A stretch of DNA of 64,000 nucleotides from the NCBI RefSeq assembly GCF_921293095.1, contig NC_060254.1:868001-932000 (forward strand), given 5' to 3'. Both the position numbers and the translations under genes were made by a program. The notes beneath the pieces were generated by a model. It was not told where the DNA came from. It did no database searches and was given only the letters and a program-made list of their open reading frames with translations. Below, in pieces: positions 11,754 through 21,690 of the stretch. How positions within the stretch are numbered: position 1 is the first letter of the stretch; the number at the start of each line of letters is the position of its first letter. Origin of the DNA: Ischnura elegans. Taxonomy: Eukaryota; Arthropoda; Insecta; Odonata; Coenagrionidae.

Positions 11754-13364
11754 GAAATATTACATGAAGTCTGATATTAATTTTCTTTTTTGACACCTAA
11801 CACTAAGGAAATAATTGATATTTACCCACATAAGTTAAAACTTTTCCCAGGCTCTTATTTCTTTCATTCATTCCCCAGAGTGCATTGAGAGGATAATGGA
11901 GATATAGGGTAGATAGAGACAAGGGAAAGGAATATGACTGCTGGCAAGGGAGAGTGAGAACAAGTTGGGTAAGGTGGAATTGCCAATTTAGTTTTGCCTA
12001 GTTAGGATGCGTGGCTAAGGCACCTTCATTTAGTTTTCAAGTGGATAGATAAAAAATTATCTGGCAATCCTCTTGAAAACCTGACCAAAGATAGATTCTT
12101 CACCCCACCAACTCAAACCCACGTAAACACAAGGAGAATACAATTCTCATTTCATCCTGATTACCATGTTACTTGTTAACCAACAGAAATAAAATCATTA
12201 TTATTATTATTATAAGAGGACTTCAGAAGTGAAGTGGAAACATCGGCAACAAACCCACGAGAATGTGAAGCTACCCAAGAACCCTTTCACCATTTACTGA
12301 GGGAAGGTGAAGAAGTTAAGAAATGCTTCAGGTGCAGCCCATCAAAATGAACCAACCCAAAATAGGCCAGGTGACCAGAAATCTGTTTTGGTGTATGCTC
12401 GTGAGGTATGCAGGATACTTATATTGATGCTTTTTGCTGTAGAGTCGCACATATCAGAAAATCATACGTTTCATTAAGTAAGCCCTACCTACATTTCGTT
12501 TGCATTATGCTGTAAATTAAAGACATCATTATAGCTATTCACAGACATTATGGAAATGCAACTACATCAAAAATGGAGTTTCTAAAGGTAGATGCCCCTG
12601 AGCTACTGATGTCCTCATCAGATGTGTTGTTGGTAGTGACCGCAAAGGAAAAATTTTTTTGGGGGGGAAGACCCTCCCCTGGCAATGTGAATGCCCAAAA
12701 ATGCATTCCCCCCAAAAGTTTACCTCCTTCAAAACTTTTTATGGCTGAAGCCTTGATGTAGCTGTTACTGTGTACTATTTAATGCTCTCTTCAGGTGACA
12801 TCCTACATGGCCCCATAACTCCCTACACCTAGGAATGGGCATTCCTTGCTTTTAAAATTGACACTCCAACAGTCAAGAACTTCAAAATTGATTAATTACA
12901 CTAATGCAAAACTCACAATTATCCAAATGCGCTATAACGGACATTTCCATTTCATAGTCCCATGCTTCAACTATGAATTAGAAATACATGGAACATTTCC
13001 GATACATTACTGAAGGGCCTTGCCATGCGAAATGTTTTTGCTTGGACCTTGTAGTTCACCTGGGCTGGGGTGCATTCTGAATAATGCATGATGTGCATCA
13101 ATGCACATCAAGTCCTTCCAAATCGAGCATCACACCGCATTAATGTGGCCCTACAGGGAGCATATTTCAAGGTTTGGGATGCATCTGCTTGTGTCAGAAA
13201 TTCTTGATGCAGTGAATGCAAAATGCAATTCTTACAGAAAAAAAAAAATGATGAATAATTCACACATAATTTCTATCAACATTTTCAGTCCAACTTACAT
13301 TATCATCGTTACTCATTGTTTACTTGCCTATCATGATAGTTATGATTGAAAATCATTAAGATAT
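11754..13364. other. Non-coding stretch with an (ATT)n run
   Basis: AATAAAATC followed by (ATT)n at about 12190-12215 resembles a LINE 3' tail, but no RT sequence precedes it. A G/C homopolymer patch lies at 12655-12720. Otherwise no gene or inverted termini were recognised. Confidence 0.4.
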
Positions 13365-13526
13365 TGTAACGTAAGACAATTAATTTTCATAACCTTTTTT
13401 ATTTACTTCAATTCTCTCCACAATACTCCACAAAACCTCTCCTTTTTCACATCTCTCCCAACAATCCCCTCTCCCAAACAAACCCTTCACAACCAAAATA
13501 ACAACTTCAAAAAATCAGACGTTACA
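13365..13526 (-). repeat. 3' LTR of the Gmr1-type element (162 bp)
   Basis: Begins TGTAACGTAAG and ends CAGACGTTACA on the plus strand, giving TG...CA termini. It matches 18742-18893, differing mainly by an extra ACTCCACAAA-type segment near 13426. The outer flank is the target duplication ATAT. Confidence 0.93.
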
Positions 13527-13545
13527 GTCTTTCCTCCCCCTTTTA
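13527..13545 (-). promoter_or_regulatory. Polypurine tract of the Gmr1-type element
   Basis: On the minus strand AAAAGGGGGAGGAAAGAC directly abuts the 3' LTR. This is the expected primer site for plus-strand DNA synthesis. Confidence 0.85.
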
Positions 13546-13661
13546 AGAAATTTGTCCATAAATGTTTTAATGCTTCAATCACTGGACAAAATTTTATTGC
13601 GATGCCGTTGGAGTACCCCTTGCCAGATGGTGCCACACCCGAACACTTACCGACTTCCAAT

Positions 13662-14241
13662 CTATTTGATGTCGCCCATCGCCCTGCTTAGCGCATCCGC
13701 GTTCTTATGAGCTGACCCCGGCCGATGCACGATCTCAAAGTCGTATTGTTGAAGCATCAATGACCATCTCAACAGCCTTGGATTACTTCCTGACGTTCTA
13801 TCTAGCCATCGTAAAGGATTGTGATCTGACACTACCTTAAAAGGTCTGTGGCCATCTAGATAAACGTGGAGTTTTTTTTACCCCCCAAACTATTGCCGCA
13901 CATTCTTTTTCGATGGTGCTAAACTTACGTTCGGTTTTATTGAACTTCTTACTCAAGTATACAATTGGGTGTTCATGTCCTTGATTATCTGCTTGACTAA
14001 GAACTACGCCAATTCCCAAATCCGAAGCATCCGTTTGCAACACAAACTCTTTGGAAAAATCTGGTGCACTAAGCACCGGTTCCGCCACCAGCATCTTCTT
14101 CAACTTATTGAATGCATGATTGCATTCCTCAGTCCATTCTATCTTGCCTTTCTTGGATTTCCCTTTTAATGCATCTGTTAAAGGTGCTGCTATACGAGAA
14201 AAATCAGGAACGTATCTTCGATAATATCCTGCCAATCCCAA
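13662..14241 (-). pseudogene. RNase H domain and RT connection, Gmr1-type element
   Basis: The frame 14241-13837 opens with MGLAGYYRRYVPDFSRIAAP, the connection just after RT, then FVLQTDASDLGIGVVLSQ with an RNase H catalytic Asp, and KFSTIEKECAAIVWG with a catalytic Glu. A frameshift in the homopolymers near 13870-13885 moves the rest to another frame: DHNPLRWL, then IVHRPGSAHKNADALSRA with the final catalytic Asp, and a stop at 13662. A second frameshift at about 14265 separates it from RT. RNase H removes the RNA template during reverse transcription. No integrase follows it, confirming the unusual order. Confidence 0.9.
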
Positions 14242-14249
14242 GAAACTTC

Positions 14250-15482
14250 TTACCTCTGTTTTGGACTTTGTGTCGGGTACTGTCTCACAGCCTGAATCTT
14301 CGTGCCTACCGGAGACAGTTTACCTTGTCCTACCATGTGACCAAGATACTTCACTGAATGCTGAGCGAGTCTACATTTTCCTGGTTTTATTGTTAAATTT
14401 GCAGCTTTGATTCTAGTCATTACTGCTTCAAGATGTTTCAAATGTTCATCCCAAGTTTCTGAAAATACAGCTACATCATCAATATATGGCACAGCAAATT
14501 TCTCTAATCCTCTAAGTACTTCAGTCATTAAACGGCAAAAGTCATGTGGAGCATTTTTCAATCCAAAGGTCATTCGTAATGGTCTAAAAGTTCCAAAACT
14601 GGTTATAAATGCAGCGTAAATACTTGCAGTCATGGGAATCTGCCAGTAACCCTTAGTTAAATCAAACAAGGTTATGTACTTAGCTCGAGCTACTCGCTCC
14701 ACGCATTCCTCTACGTTAGGTACCGGAAAATACTGTGTTTTAATTTTTTTGTTCAATCTTCGATAATCCACAAATGGTCTTGGGTCTTTCCCCGGCACTT
14801 CCACCAAAATCATTGGAGATGTGTATTCGGAAGGGCTCTCTGTGACTATTCCCATATCCACCATCTTTTTCACCTCCTTCTCCAAAATCTCCGTTTGCCG
14901 TGGTGACAAACGATATGGCTTGATTTGCACCTTCTCTGAATCGACTAACTCGATGTCATGCTGTATTATATCTGTAATACCGGGTTTATCCGTAAATATT
15001 TCTGCATACATCTTCAACAATTCCCTAAGACTACTAATTTGAGAAAAATTTAAACGATCAGGTAATGAACTTGCTTTGATCCATTCTAGATCTTTGGGGT
15101 TGTTGTCCTGAACAATCTTCGTTTCACTGTCAGGGGCTTGTGATAAAAAATTTACTATCACCTCCATCGTTTCTCTTTTATGGTATTTTTTTATCATATT
15201 CACGTGGAATACTTGAGATTTTGCCCGTCGCCCAGGCAAGCTGACCACGTAGTTTGTGTCGGAGAGCTTCTTCTCAATAACACCAGGACCCATCCATTGT
15301 ACAGATAATTTGTTCTTCCTTCCCGGCATTAATACCAGAACTGAATCCCCCGTTTCAAAACTTCTGTGAGTTGCATGACGGTCATAATATATTTTCCTTT
15401 TAAGCTTCTCCTCCTCCATTTTCTCCACTGCCAGTTCACGTGTAACTCTGAGTTTATTCAACAAATTAAACACATACTCCAC
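14250..15482 (-). pseudogene. GPY/F module plus reverse transcriptase, Gmr1-type element
   Basis: 410 codons. Residues about 44-100 are the integrase C-terminal GPY/F module (TGDSVLVLMPGRKNKLSVQW, then GPGVIEKK). A linker follows, then reverse transcriptase: FVDYRRLNKK, LFDLTKGYWQIPM with the first catalytic Asp, RMTFGLKNAPHDFCRLM, and YIDD at about 333-336 with the other two. KYLGHMVG lies in the thumb. The presence of GPY/F immediately before RT shows the domain order is genuine and not two adjoining fragments. The frame runs directly out of the integrase frame except for the 64-bp duplication at 15472-15547. Confidence 0.93.
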
Positions 15483-15547
15483 CGGTTTTCAACATGGTTT
15501 TTGTAGAAAAGCTAAGAAATTTCCTTCCAAACATTACATACTCCACC
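15472..15547. repeat. 52-bp insertion flanked by a 12-bp duplication
   Basis: ACATACTCCACC occurs at 15472-15483 and again at 15536-15547. Between them lie 52 bp (15484-15535) with no match in the rest of pol. Removing one repeat plus the 52 bp (64 bp) would rejoin the integrase and GPY/F frames, so this is a secondary event in this copy. The source of the 52 bp is unknown. Confidence 0.75.
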
Positions 15548-16299
15548 ACTGATTGTTCCTCCGGATTCTCTTCCAACCATTTTTCTTGTATCAACGTTAA
15601 TGGGGTACGTAAGTTTTTTCCGTATACCAATTCGGCTGGTGCAAATCCAAGACTTTCATGTGTAGTGGTCCTCAATGCAAATAAGGCAGCCGGCAGATAT
15701 TTGTCCCATTCGTTTCCGAAATCTACACTCATAGCTCTTAAAACCTTTTTGAGTGTTCGGTGCATTCTTTCAACCGGATTAGACTCAGGATGTTGAATAG
15801 ATGAATATACAATACCAATACCACACTTGTTAAAGAAACTTGTAGTCAGCTCACTGGTAAAAGACGTTCCACGGTCCGACTGAACTTCATGTGGGAAGCC
15901 TATTCGACAAAATAAGTCAATTAATACCTCCACAATTGTTGGTGAAGAAATATCCTCAATCGCTATTGCTTCGGGAAATCTCGAAGACACGCATATCGCC
16001 GACAAAATATACCTCTTTCCTGAACTAGTTTCTGGTAGTGGTCCACAAGTATCGATGTTAATTCGATAGAAAACTTCTGACATAGATGGAACAATGGTTA
16101 AGGGAGCTTTCTTTCTGTCACCTCCCTTCCCAGCCTTTTGACATGCATCGCACGTTCGTATGTAATTTTCCAGGTCAACATACCACTTTGGCCAATAAAA
16201 ATAACGCGCTAGTTGACTTTTTGATTTTGTAACACCTAAATGGGCTAGCGTTGTCTCATGGCGTAGTTGTAAATTCTGAAATCTATACTGTGTTGGTAT
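15484..16299 (-). pseudogene. Integrase, Gmr1-type element
   Basis: The frame shows an HHCC zinc domain (H15, H21, C51, C54 of the open frame; HETTLAH and CDAC), then the catalytic core: NIDTCGPLP (D84), EVQSDRGTSF (D143) and NPVERMHRTLK (E178), a D,D35E arrangement. ALRTTTHESLGFAPAELVYG is the usual motif after the core. The enzyme would insert the cDNA into the genome. The N-terminal side is interrupted at 16300 by a 201-bp TIR element, and the C-terminal side by the 64-bp insertion. It lies upstream of RT. Confidence 0.93.
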
Positions 16300-16500
16300 C
16301 ATAGGCGGATCCAGGGGGGGGGCACGGGGGCACGTGCCCCCCCCAGACCCTTAAAAATATGCTAGATTTTTAATACGGTCCCATTATCATTTCGTTCGTT
16401 TTGTATGACAACGTATTCTTGTGCCCCCCCCTAACCAAAATCCTGGATACGGCCTTGCTTGTGCCCCTCCCAGAAAGAAATCCTGGATCCGCCCCTGGTA
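16300..16500. mobile_element. 201-bp GGCGGATCC-type TIR element (copy 1), inside gypsy pol
   Basis: Starts CATAGGCGGATCCAGG, ends CCTGGATCCGCCCCTG, rich in G/C runs. GGTAT lies on both sides (16295-16299, 16501-16505). Removing it rejoins the pol frame between codons for NLVVIP and TQYRF. A second copy is at 26633-26836. Confidence 0.8.
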
Positions 16501-17309
16501 GGTATTACAACTAAATTCTTCATTTCGTTTAACTTATCCTTTCTTCTCAGAACAAGCACTTTGTTTCTAAGAAAAAATCCTTCTTCATTCTTGCTCTCTG
16601 CCCCTGCGGGTTTTAATTCCCGAAAACATTCCTGTAGCGATGAGTCATTTTTCTGTGCTTCAATTAATTCATCTTGTCTTATTGAGATCACGCTATTCGC
16701 CTCTTTCGGCGTTCTGCCGACTTCAAACCGGCATCCTCCTTCTTGATTTGAGTCTCTATCGCCTATTTCCTCTGAAGATTCCTTATTTTTCCCTTCTTCC
16801 ATATGTTTTATTCGTTCCGCTTCTAATTCACCTCTTCTCTTTGCCGCTCGAGTCTGCAACGTATTTATCCAATGTTTTTCTTGTTGCTCTAATTGAGATT
16901 TTTCAATTAGTTCTGCGGTGGTATTTCCCAAAATATATACACCGCGATCCAAATCATTCTGTACTACCACAGCCTTCCCAAATACTCGACCGAACTCTCC
17001 AATTACTTCTACTTCTGCTATAGGAAGAAAACGATCGCGTACTTCTAAAGCTTGCTGTATCCAAACAGTTTCTCCTGTATACATGTGTGGGGCAACATAT
17101 TTCTGAGCCACTACATCGATTGTTGCACCTGTATCTCGTAATATCTTCATTGAATACCCATTTACCATTCCCTCTGTCAAGTATTTGCCAAACATATTTT
17201 TATTATTTTCATTTTTTAAAGAACCAACGAATTCTTTTTCTTCGTTATCCTTAGTTTTTTCTTTGGGCAATTTGCGAGAAAATGTTGAGTGGAACCACAC
17301 CCGTAGCAC
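16501..17309 (-). pseudogene. Protease-containing start of pol, Gmr1-type element
   Basis: About 270 codons before the TIR insertion. It contains MKILRDTGATIDVV near residues 55-68, where DTG is the aspartic protease active site that matures gag-pol. A charged linker follows (AAKRRGELEAERIKHMEEGK). It overlaps the 3' end of gag by 94 bp in the -1 frame, so it would be made by -1 ribosomal frameshifting, common in gypsy elements. The overlap includes an A-rich tract (AAAGAAAAAACTAAGG) that could act as the slip site, though no perfect X-XXY-YYZ heptamer in the gag phase was found. Confidence 0.8.
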
Positions 17310-18367
17310 TTGGGTTGAAACCTCTTTTCGAAATTAAGCCCCGAAGACGATGATTTAGGCATCTTTTCCATAGCCAAGTCACGCCTTTCTTCATCAGAAT
17401 TTACAGAAACAGTCTCCGGCTTTGTAAACTGGATCCTTTTATTTTGTTGATCCTTAATGTAATGATCCGTGGTTTTCCGTCCCATGCTTTCTCTAATAGC
17501 ATCAAAACTATCCAACTTCTCAGCCAATACATTCGGATCCTTAAAATTTGGCCATTCGTCTATCAGGAGATCTCGCACCTCTATGGGTACTTTTCTTTTC
17601 ATCTGATCAGTCACCATCAGTCCTTTTAACTCCTCAAAAGAAATTATATCCATCCCGTCAATCCATCCTTGGAAATAATTAGTCATTTTATATACTACAT
17701 CACTCCACGCCATACCATTTGATTTGGACTGCTCGTAAAATAACTGTCTGAACATTTCTGAGCTCAATTTGTATTTCTTAAGCAGTAAATTTTTCACAAA
17801 TTCATAACTATCAGCTTTTTCCCTAGGTTCTCGAGAAATTATATCATTAATCTCGTTTGATAGTAATCCCGTCAAGTAAAATACTAATTGGTGTTCCGGA
17901 ATACCGGCCCTATCTGCCTGCCTTTCAAAACGTTCAAGATATAAACTAATGTTTTCCCCGTGAGGATCAAATTTATCCATAAGCCGAGTTATATCTATTT
18001 TCGGCAGTGTCCTCTGAGCGGTCTCCGTCTCCAATCCATCACACTCGCGGTTTAAATTGGTTTGTGAAAATTTTAGTTTCTCCATTTCTAACTGAAATCT
18101 TCTCTGTCTTTCAGCGTCTTCTCGTTCCAATCTTCTCTCTTCCGCTTCCCGTTCTAATCTTCTCTCTTCTGCCTCTCGTTCCCGTTCCAATCTTTTCTCT
18201 TCAGTCAAAAACTTCAGCATCTCTTTAACAAATTCCTCATCATAATCTTTACTTTTTAGTATCGCTTGTTTGTACTCTACGACTCTAGCTTCCCTCCCCA
18301 CGTCAGCTCCTACTTCATATGCGATTTTGCACAAAACATCTTTAGGGACTCTAGCCAAATACGACAT
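17216..18367 (-). CDS. gag, Gmr1-type element (383 codons, intact)
   Basis: Begins MSYLARVPKDVLCKIAYEV. Residues about 50-95 are a highly charged repeat of EERRLERE type predicting a coiled coil. A retrotransposon gag region follows (FERQADRAGIPEHQLVFYLT, later FRQLFYEQSK). The zinc knuckle CYGCGSTQHFLANC at about 354-367 (C-X2-C-X4-H-X4-C) binds RNA, and a basic tail follows. Gag forms the virus-like particle that packages element RNA. The frame is uninterrupted, unlike pol. Confidence 0.9.
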   Translation of the reverse strand: MSYLARVPKDVLCKIAYEVGADVGREARVVEYKQAILKSKDYDEEFVKEMLKFLTEEKRLEREREAEERRLEREAEERRLEREDAERQRRFQLEMEKLKFSQTNLNRECDGLETETAQRTLPKIDITRLMDKFDPHGENISLYLERFERQADRAGIPEHQLVFYLTGLLSNEINDIISREPREKADSYEFVKNLLLKKYKLSSEMFRQLFYEQSKSNGMAWSDVVYKMTNYFQGWIDGMDIISFEELKGLMVTDQMKRKVPIEVRDLLIDEWPNFKDPNVLAEKLDSFDAIRESMGRKTTDHYIKDQQNKRIQFTKPETVSVNSDEERRDLAMEKMPKSSSSGLNFEKRFQPKCYGCGSTQHFLANCPKKKLRITKKKNSLVL

Positions 18368-18741
18368 TGTTTAAGTTTTTCTGCAAATCTATCACCTAAA
18401 CAACTCACTAAAATGAGGAAGTCAGAAACAGCACCCAGTATGCTCACACCATCCGGCAAAAAGGGTACTCACCTTTCCCGAAGCAAAAACGCCACACCAG
18501 CGAATTAAACTTCCACTTCTTCCGAAAAACACAAAGTCGTCTTTGCTTGCAGCTCCAACTTCTCAATGTGCGTCCTTCCTTGAAGCAAATACCATCTCCA
18601 GTCCGCTTCCTCGAACCAGCAACCGTTCCAACGCTCAACCCGGCCGCTGCGTCTTCTCAATTTCACTCAGGCTAATTTTTCCAAACCTGTGTCAAACATC
18701 CCATCCTCGTCGCCAGAAAAACGTGGGCTCACACTTACGTC
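18368..18741 (-). other. 5' untranslated leader of the Gmr1-type element with probable primer-binding site
   Basis: On the minus strand TGGCGACGAGGATGGG begins at 18715, 26 nt inside the 5' LTR. TGGCGACGAG also follows directly after the 5' LTR of the gag-only element (33615), so it is probably a tRNA primer-binding site. The 26-nt gap is larger than usual. Confidence 0.55.
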
Positions 18742-18893
18742 TGTAACGTAAGACGATTAATTTTCATAACCTTTTTTATTTACTTCAATTCTCTCCACAA
18801 TACCTCTCCTTTTTCACATCTCTCCCAACAATCCCCTCTCCCAAACAAACCCTTCACAACCAAAATAACAACTTCAAAAAATCAGACGTTACA
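18742..18893 (-). repeat. 5' LTR of the Gmr1-type element (152 bp)
   Basis: Matches 13365-13526 with TG...CA ends and a few substitutions plus one small indel. Followed by the ATAT target duplication at 18894-18897. Confidence 0.93.
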
Positions 18894-18897
18894 ATAT

Positions 18898-20090
18898 CAT
18901 GATGTCAATATCAAAAACTCAAAGAAACAGATTTCAAAATATAAATTTATTTTAGTACATACATATTTCTAAAGTTTGAATTCTCCCTCAAATCCTCCCT
19001 CTTTATCTGCTGCACCCAATCTGTCACTGCCATACAAAAATGGTGGATTCCATACATCTACTTTGGCTCGAGTAGAATTCTCTAAGCTATTTCTGCTGCG
19101 TTGTTTGACTCAACAGAATGGTACAGCTGAGTGTCTCAACTAAACCCTTCTAAATGTTACCAGATGTCTTCTGTTAAGATCCAGCTGGTCTCATCACTCC
19201 TGGGGAGAGAGATCATCAACTGCAAGCTATACCAGAAACTTTGTTTAGAAATTCATCAATAGAGTACTACATTTTTAGTTTGAGATATTTTAGGAGGTTG
19301 GTCTTAAAAGCAGTTACACTTATTGGTGCCTTAAGGTCAACCAAAAATTTATTATAGAATTGAAGGCCCATATAGTTTGGACCAGCACATGTATTCTTAC
19401 ATATATGAAATAGTGCACATATGAAATGTGCAGCTGATCAACTTGTTTGGTAGAATGATGGTGAACATCACCATTCTTAACATAATGGGATAGATTTCTT
19501 TAAGAATATACAAGTAAATGAAAAATTTATACACATGGCACTGGTAATAATTCAGTTTTTTTGAACAGGGGACGGCAAGGGGCATTATGCTTCGAAAAAG
19601 TCATGAGCCGAATGGCTCTTTTCTAAATTCTGAAAATGGGTGGATGAGCCCCAAAAAATTATACTGTAGGCTATCTGGGAATAAAATTCTCCATAGTATA
19701 GTCCCTGAAGGACTTCAACAGAAACAGTGGGTCTATTGGATCTAATTAAATAGCAGGCTGAGCTTAACTTACAAGCTAAAGTATTTATATGCTCATCCCA
19801 ACAAATTTGAAAATTGGCATTAAAGCCCAGAAATTTGGTATTTTGTACCTGTGGGATCACCTTCAATGGGAAGTGCTTTACTTGCTTTATTTTTATTTGC
19901 AAAGTAAATTAAGTGAGACTTTCCTATGTTTAAATCTAGAAAATTTTGATGACACTAGGTAACTGAGGTATGGCTCACCTGTTTACATTTATCTTTCAAT
20001 TGTTCGAAAGTTGGTGCTGTGAGAACAATGTTGGTGACATCAGCATCTAATACGGTGGGTAGCACCATTTTTACTTTGAAAACTTTTTAC
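18898..20090 (-). pseudogene. LINE, RT C-terminal part and 3' region (minus strand)
   Basis: Minus-strand frames give a palm fragment near 20060 (DADVTNIVLT, in place of the YADD box), LNIGKSHLIYFANK, then VQNTKFLGFNANFQICWDEHI, LSSACYLIRSN and GEFYSQIAYSIIFWGSS, the post-RT signature of jockey/CR1-group LINEs. Near 19330-19260 LYGLQFYNKFLVDLK and FKTNLLKYLK are the C-terminal end. 18898-19254 is probably its 3' UTR. Several frameshifts are present. It abuts a plus-strand LINE at about 20095-20110. Confidence 0.75.
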
Positions 20091-20109
20091 TAGATCATTA
20101 ATGTACGAA

Positions 20110-21690
20110 ATAGACCAATATCTATTTTGTCAGTTTTCTCCAAGCTATTTGAAAAATTATTTTATACACGACTGCTGGGCTATTTACTATCTTGCAACTT
20201 ACTCTGTGACAACCAGCATGGTTTTAGACCTGGCAAATCCACTATCTCTGCCTCTTTTGAGCTAGTTGATAACATCTTACTTGGCCTAAATGACAAACTC
20301 CTAACTGTAGGAATTTTCTTTGACTTAACTAAGGCCTTTGACCTAATTGATCATAGTATCCTAAAAAACAAGCTCATCACTCTTGGCATCACTGGTCCTG
20401 CCCTAAAATGGATTATGTCCTACTTAAGTGACAGACAACAAGTTGTTTGTTATCCATATGGATCCTCAACTATAAAATCTGGTCCCTTGAAACTAACCAG
20501 AGGTGTACCTCAAGGATCTCTCCTTGGTCCACTGCTTTTTTTACTTTTTATTAATGACCTTCCGAATCACTTGTCACATGGTAGAACCATTCTTTATGCA
20601 GATGACACCTCCACCATTGTCACAGCCAAAAGTGCTCAACATTTGGTGGACATCACTAATTTGACCATTAAGGAAATGCATCAGTGGTGTAAAAACAACA
20701 ACCTCATTATTAATGAAGATAAAACTCTCTTCATACAATTCTCATTAAAAGCTCTAACAAGAGAGTTCTTCTCCCTCATATTAATAATATTAATCACTCC
20801 ACAAATGTAACTTCAACAAAGTTCCTGGGGTTCCTAATATCAGATGGCCTCGATTGGTATCCTCATATTCAGGCCATAATCAATAAAATTTCTGTGGGTA
20901 CTTATATGATCAGGAAATTATCTCCTATTGTGTCATTTGAAACCCTGAAAATGGTTTATTATGCCAAAGTACATGCTCATATTTCCTATGGAATATTGCT
21001 TTGGGGAAATTCAACTGCTGCCAAAAAAGCCTTTTCTGCTCAGAAAAAGGCAATTAAGACTATGCATCAAGTTCCTATCCGCACCCCTGGCAAGCCCCTC
21101 TTTGCTGCATCAAAAATCCTAACACTCCCTTCTCTCTATATCCTGACATGTGCCAACTTTATTAAAGCAAACCTTGATAAATTTCCTTCTAATGCCACCT
21201 TCCACCATCACCACACAAGATCAAGTAATAATATACACCACAAGCAGTACTCCAGCTCCCTCTGTTTAAAGGGTCCCAGGCATTCAGCCTCTGCTATATT
21301 TAACAAAATCCCTGACGAAATAAAAGATTGCACCTCAATTTATGTATTTAAGAACAAGCTGAAACTCCTTCTCTCTAAAAAGTGCTATTACAGCATTTCC
21401 GAATATATGGAAGATAATTTGTAATTATGATAATCTCCATGATGCTAGTTGTGACATCTTATTTTGTCCATACTATTGTATTGTACTTATTATTTTCATC
21501 AATTCTTATGTATTTAGAAAAATTATTTTTATTGTTTCCATGTAAATTGTAAATCTTGATGACACATCATCATTGTATTTTTATTTGATATTTGTATTAG
21601 CTTTTTTATGATGTAGCCATGCAATTGTACTCTTGCCAATCGGTGAAATAAATTATTATTATTATAATTATTATTATTATTAAACAAGAC
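20110..21690 (+). pseudogene. LINE, reverse transcriptase to 3' tail (plus strand)
   Basis: From 20127 the frame has QHGFRPGKSTISASFELVDN, FFDLTKAFDLIDHSIL with a catalytic Asp, LTRGVPQGSLLGPLLFLLFI and ILYADDTSTIV with the YADD box. After one frameshift near 20800 it continues KFLGFLISDGLDWYPHI and then, in the 20894-21424 frame, HAHISYGILLWGNS and FKNKLKLLLSKKCYYSI to a stop. AATAAATTATTATTATTATA follows as the 3' tail. This is the jockey/CR1 group. It is 5'-truncated, lacking endonuclease and the RT N-terminus. Confidence 0.85.

Larger units (their letters stand above)
13365..18893 (-). mobile_element. Full-length Ty3/gypsy LTR retrotransposon with integrase before RT (Gmr1-type order)
   Basis: The element has two LTRs (13365-13526, 18742-18893), a 4-bp ATAT target duplication (13361-13364, 18894-18897), a polypurine tract and a gag-pol region on the minus strand. 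Reading 5' to 3' on that strand the order is gag, protease, integrase, GPY/F module, reverse transcriptase, RNase H. Ordinary gypsy elements have integrase last. The integrase-first order defines the Gmr1 group of Ty3/gypsy elements, known mainly from deuterostomes. pol is broken by a 201-bp TIR element, a 64-bp duplication-insertion and at least two frameshifts, so this copy is inactive, but the similar LTRs point to recent insertion. Confidence 0.93.

Noticed and set aside
12194-12215. CRISPR-like or functional tandem array at the (ATT)n runs
   Set aside because: Simple trinucleotide repeats, three of four next to LINE-like 3' ends; no spacer structure.
16459-17106. Several plus-strand frames of 60-127 codons
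   Set aside because: Antisense to the gypsy protease region; Ser/Leu/Pro-rich shadows.
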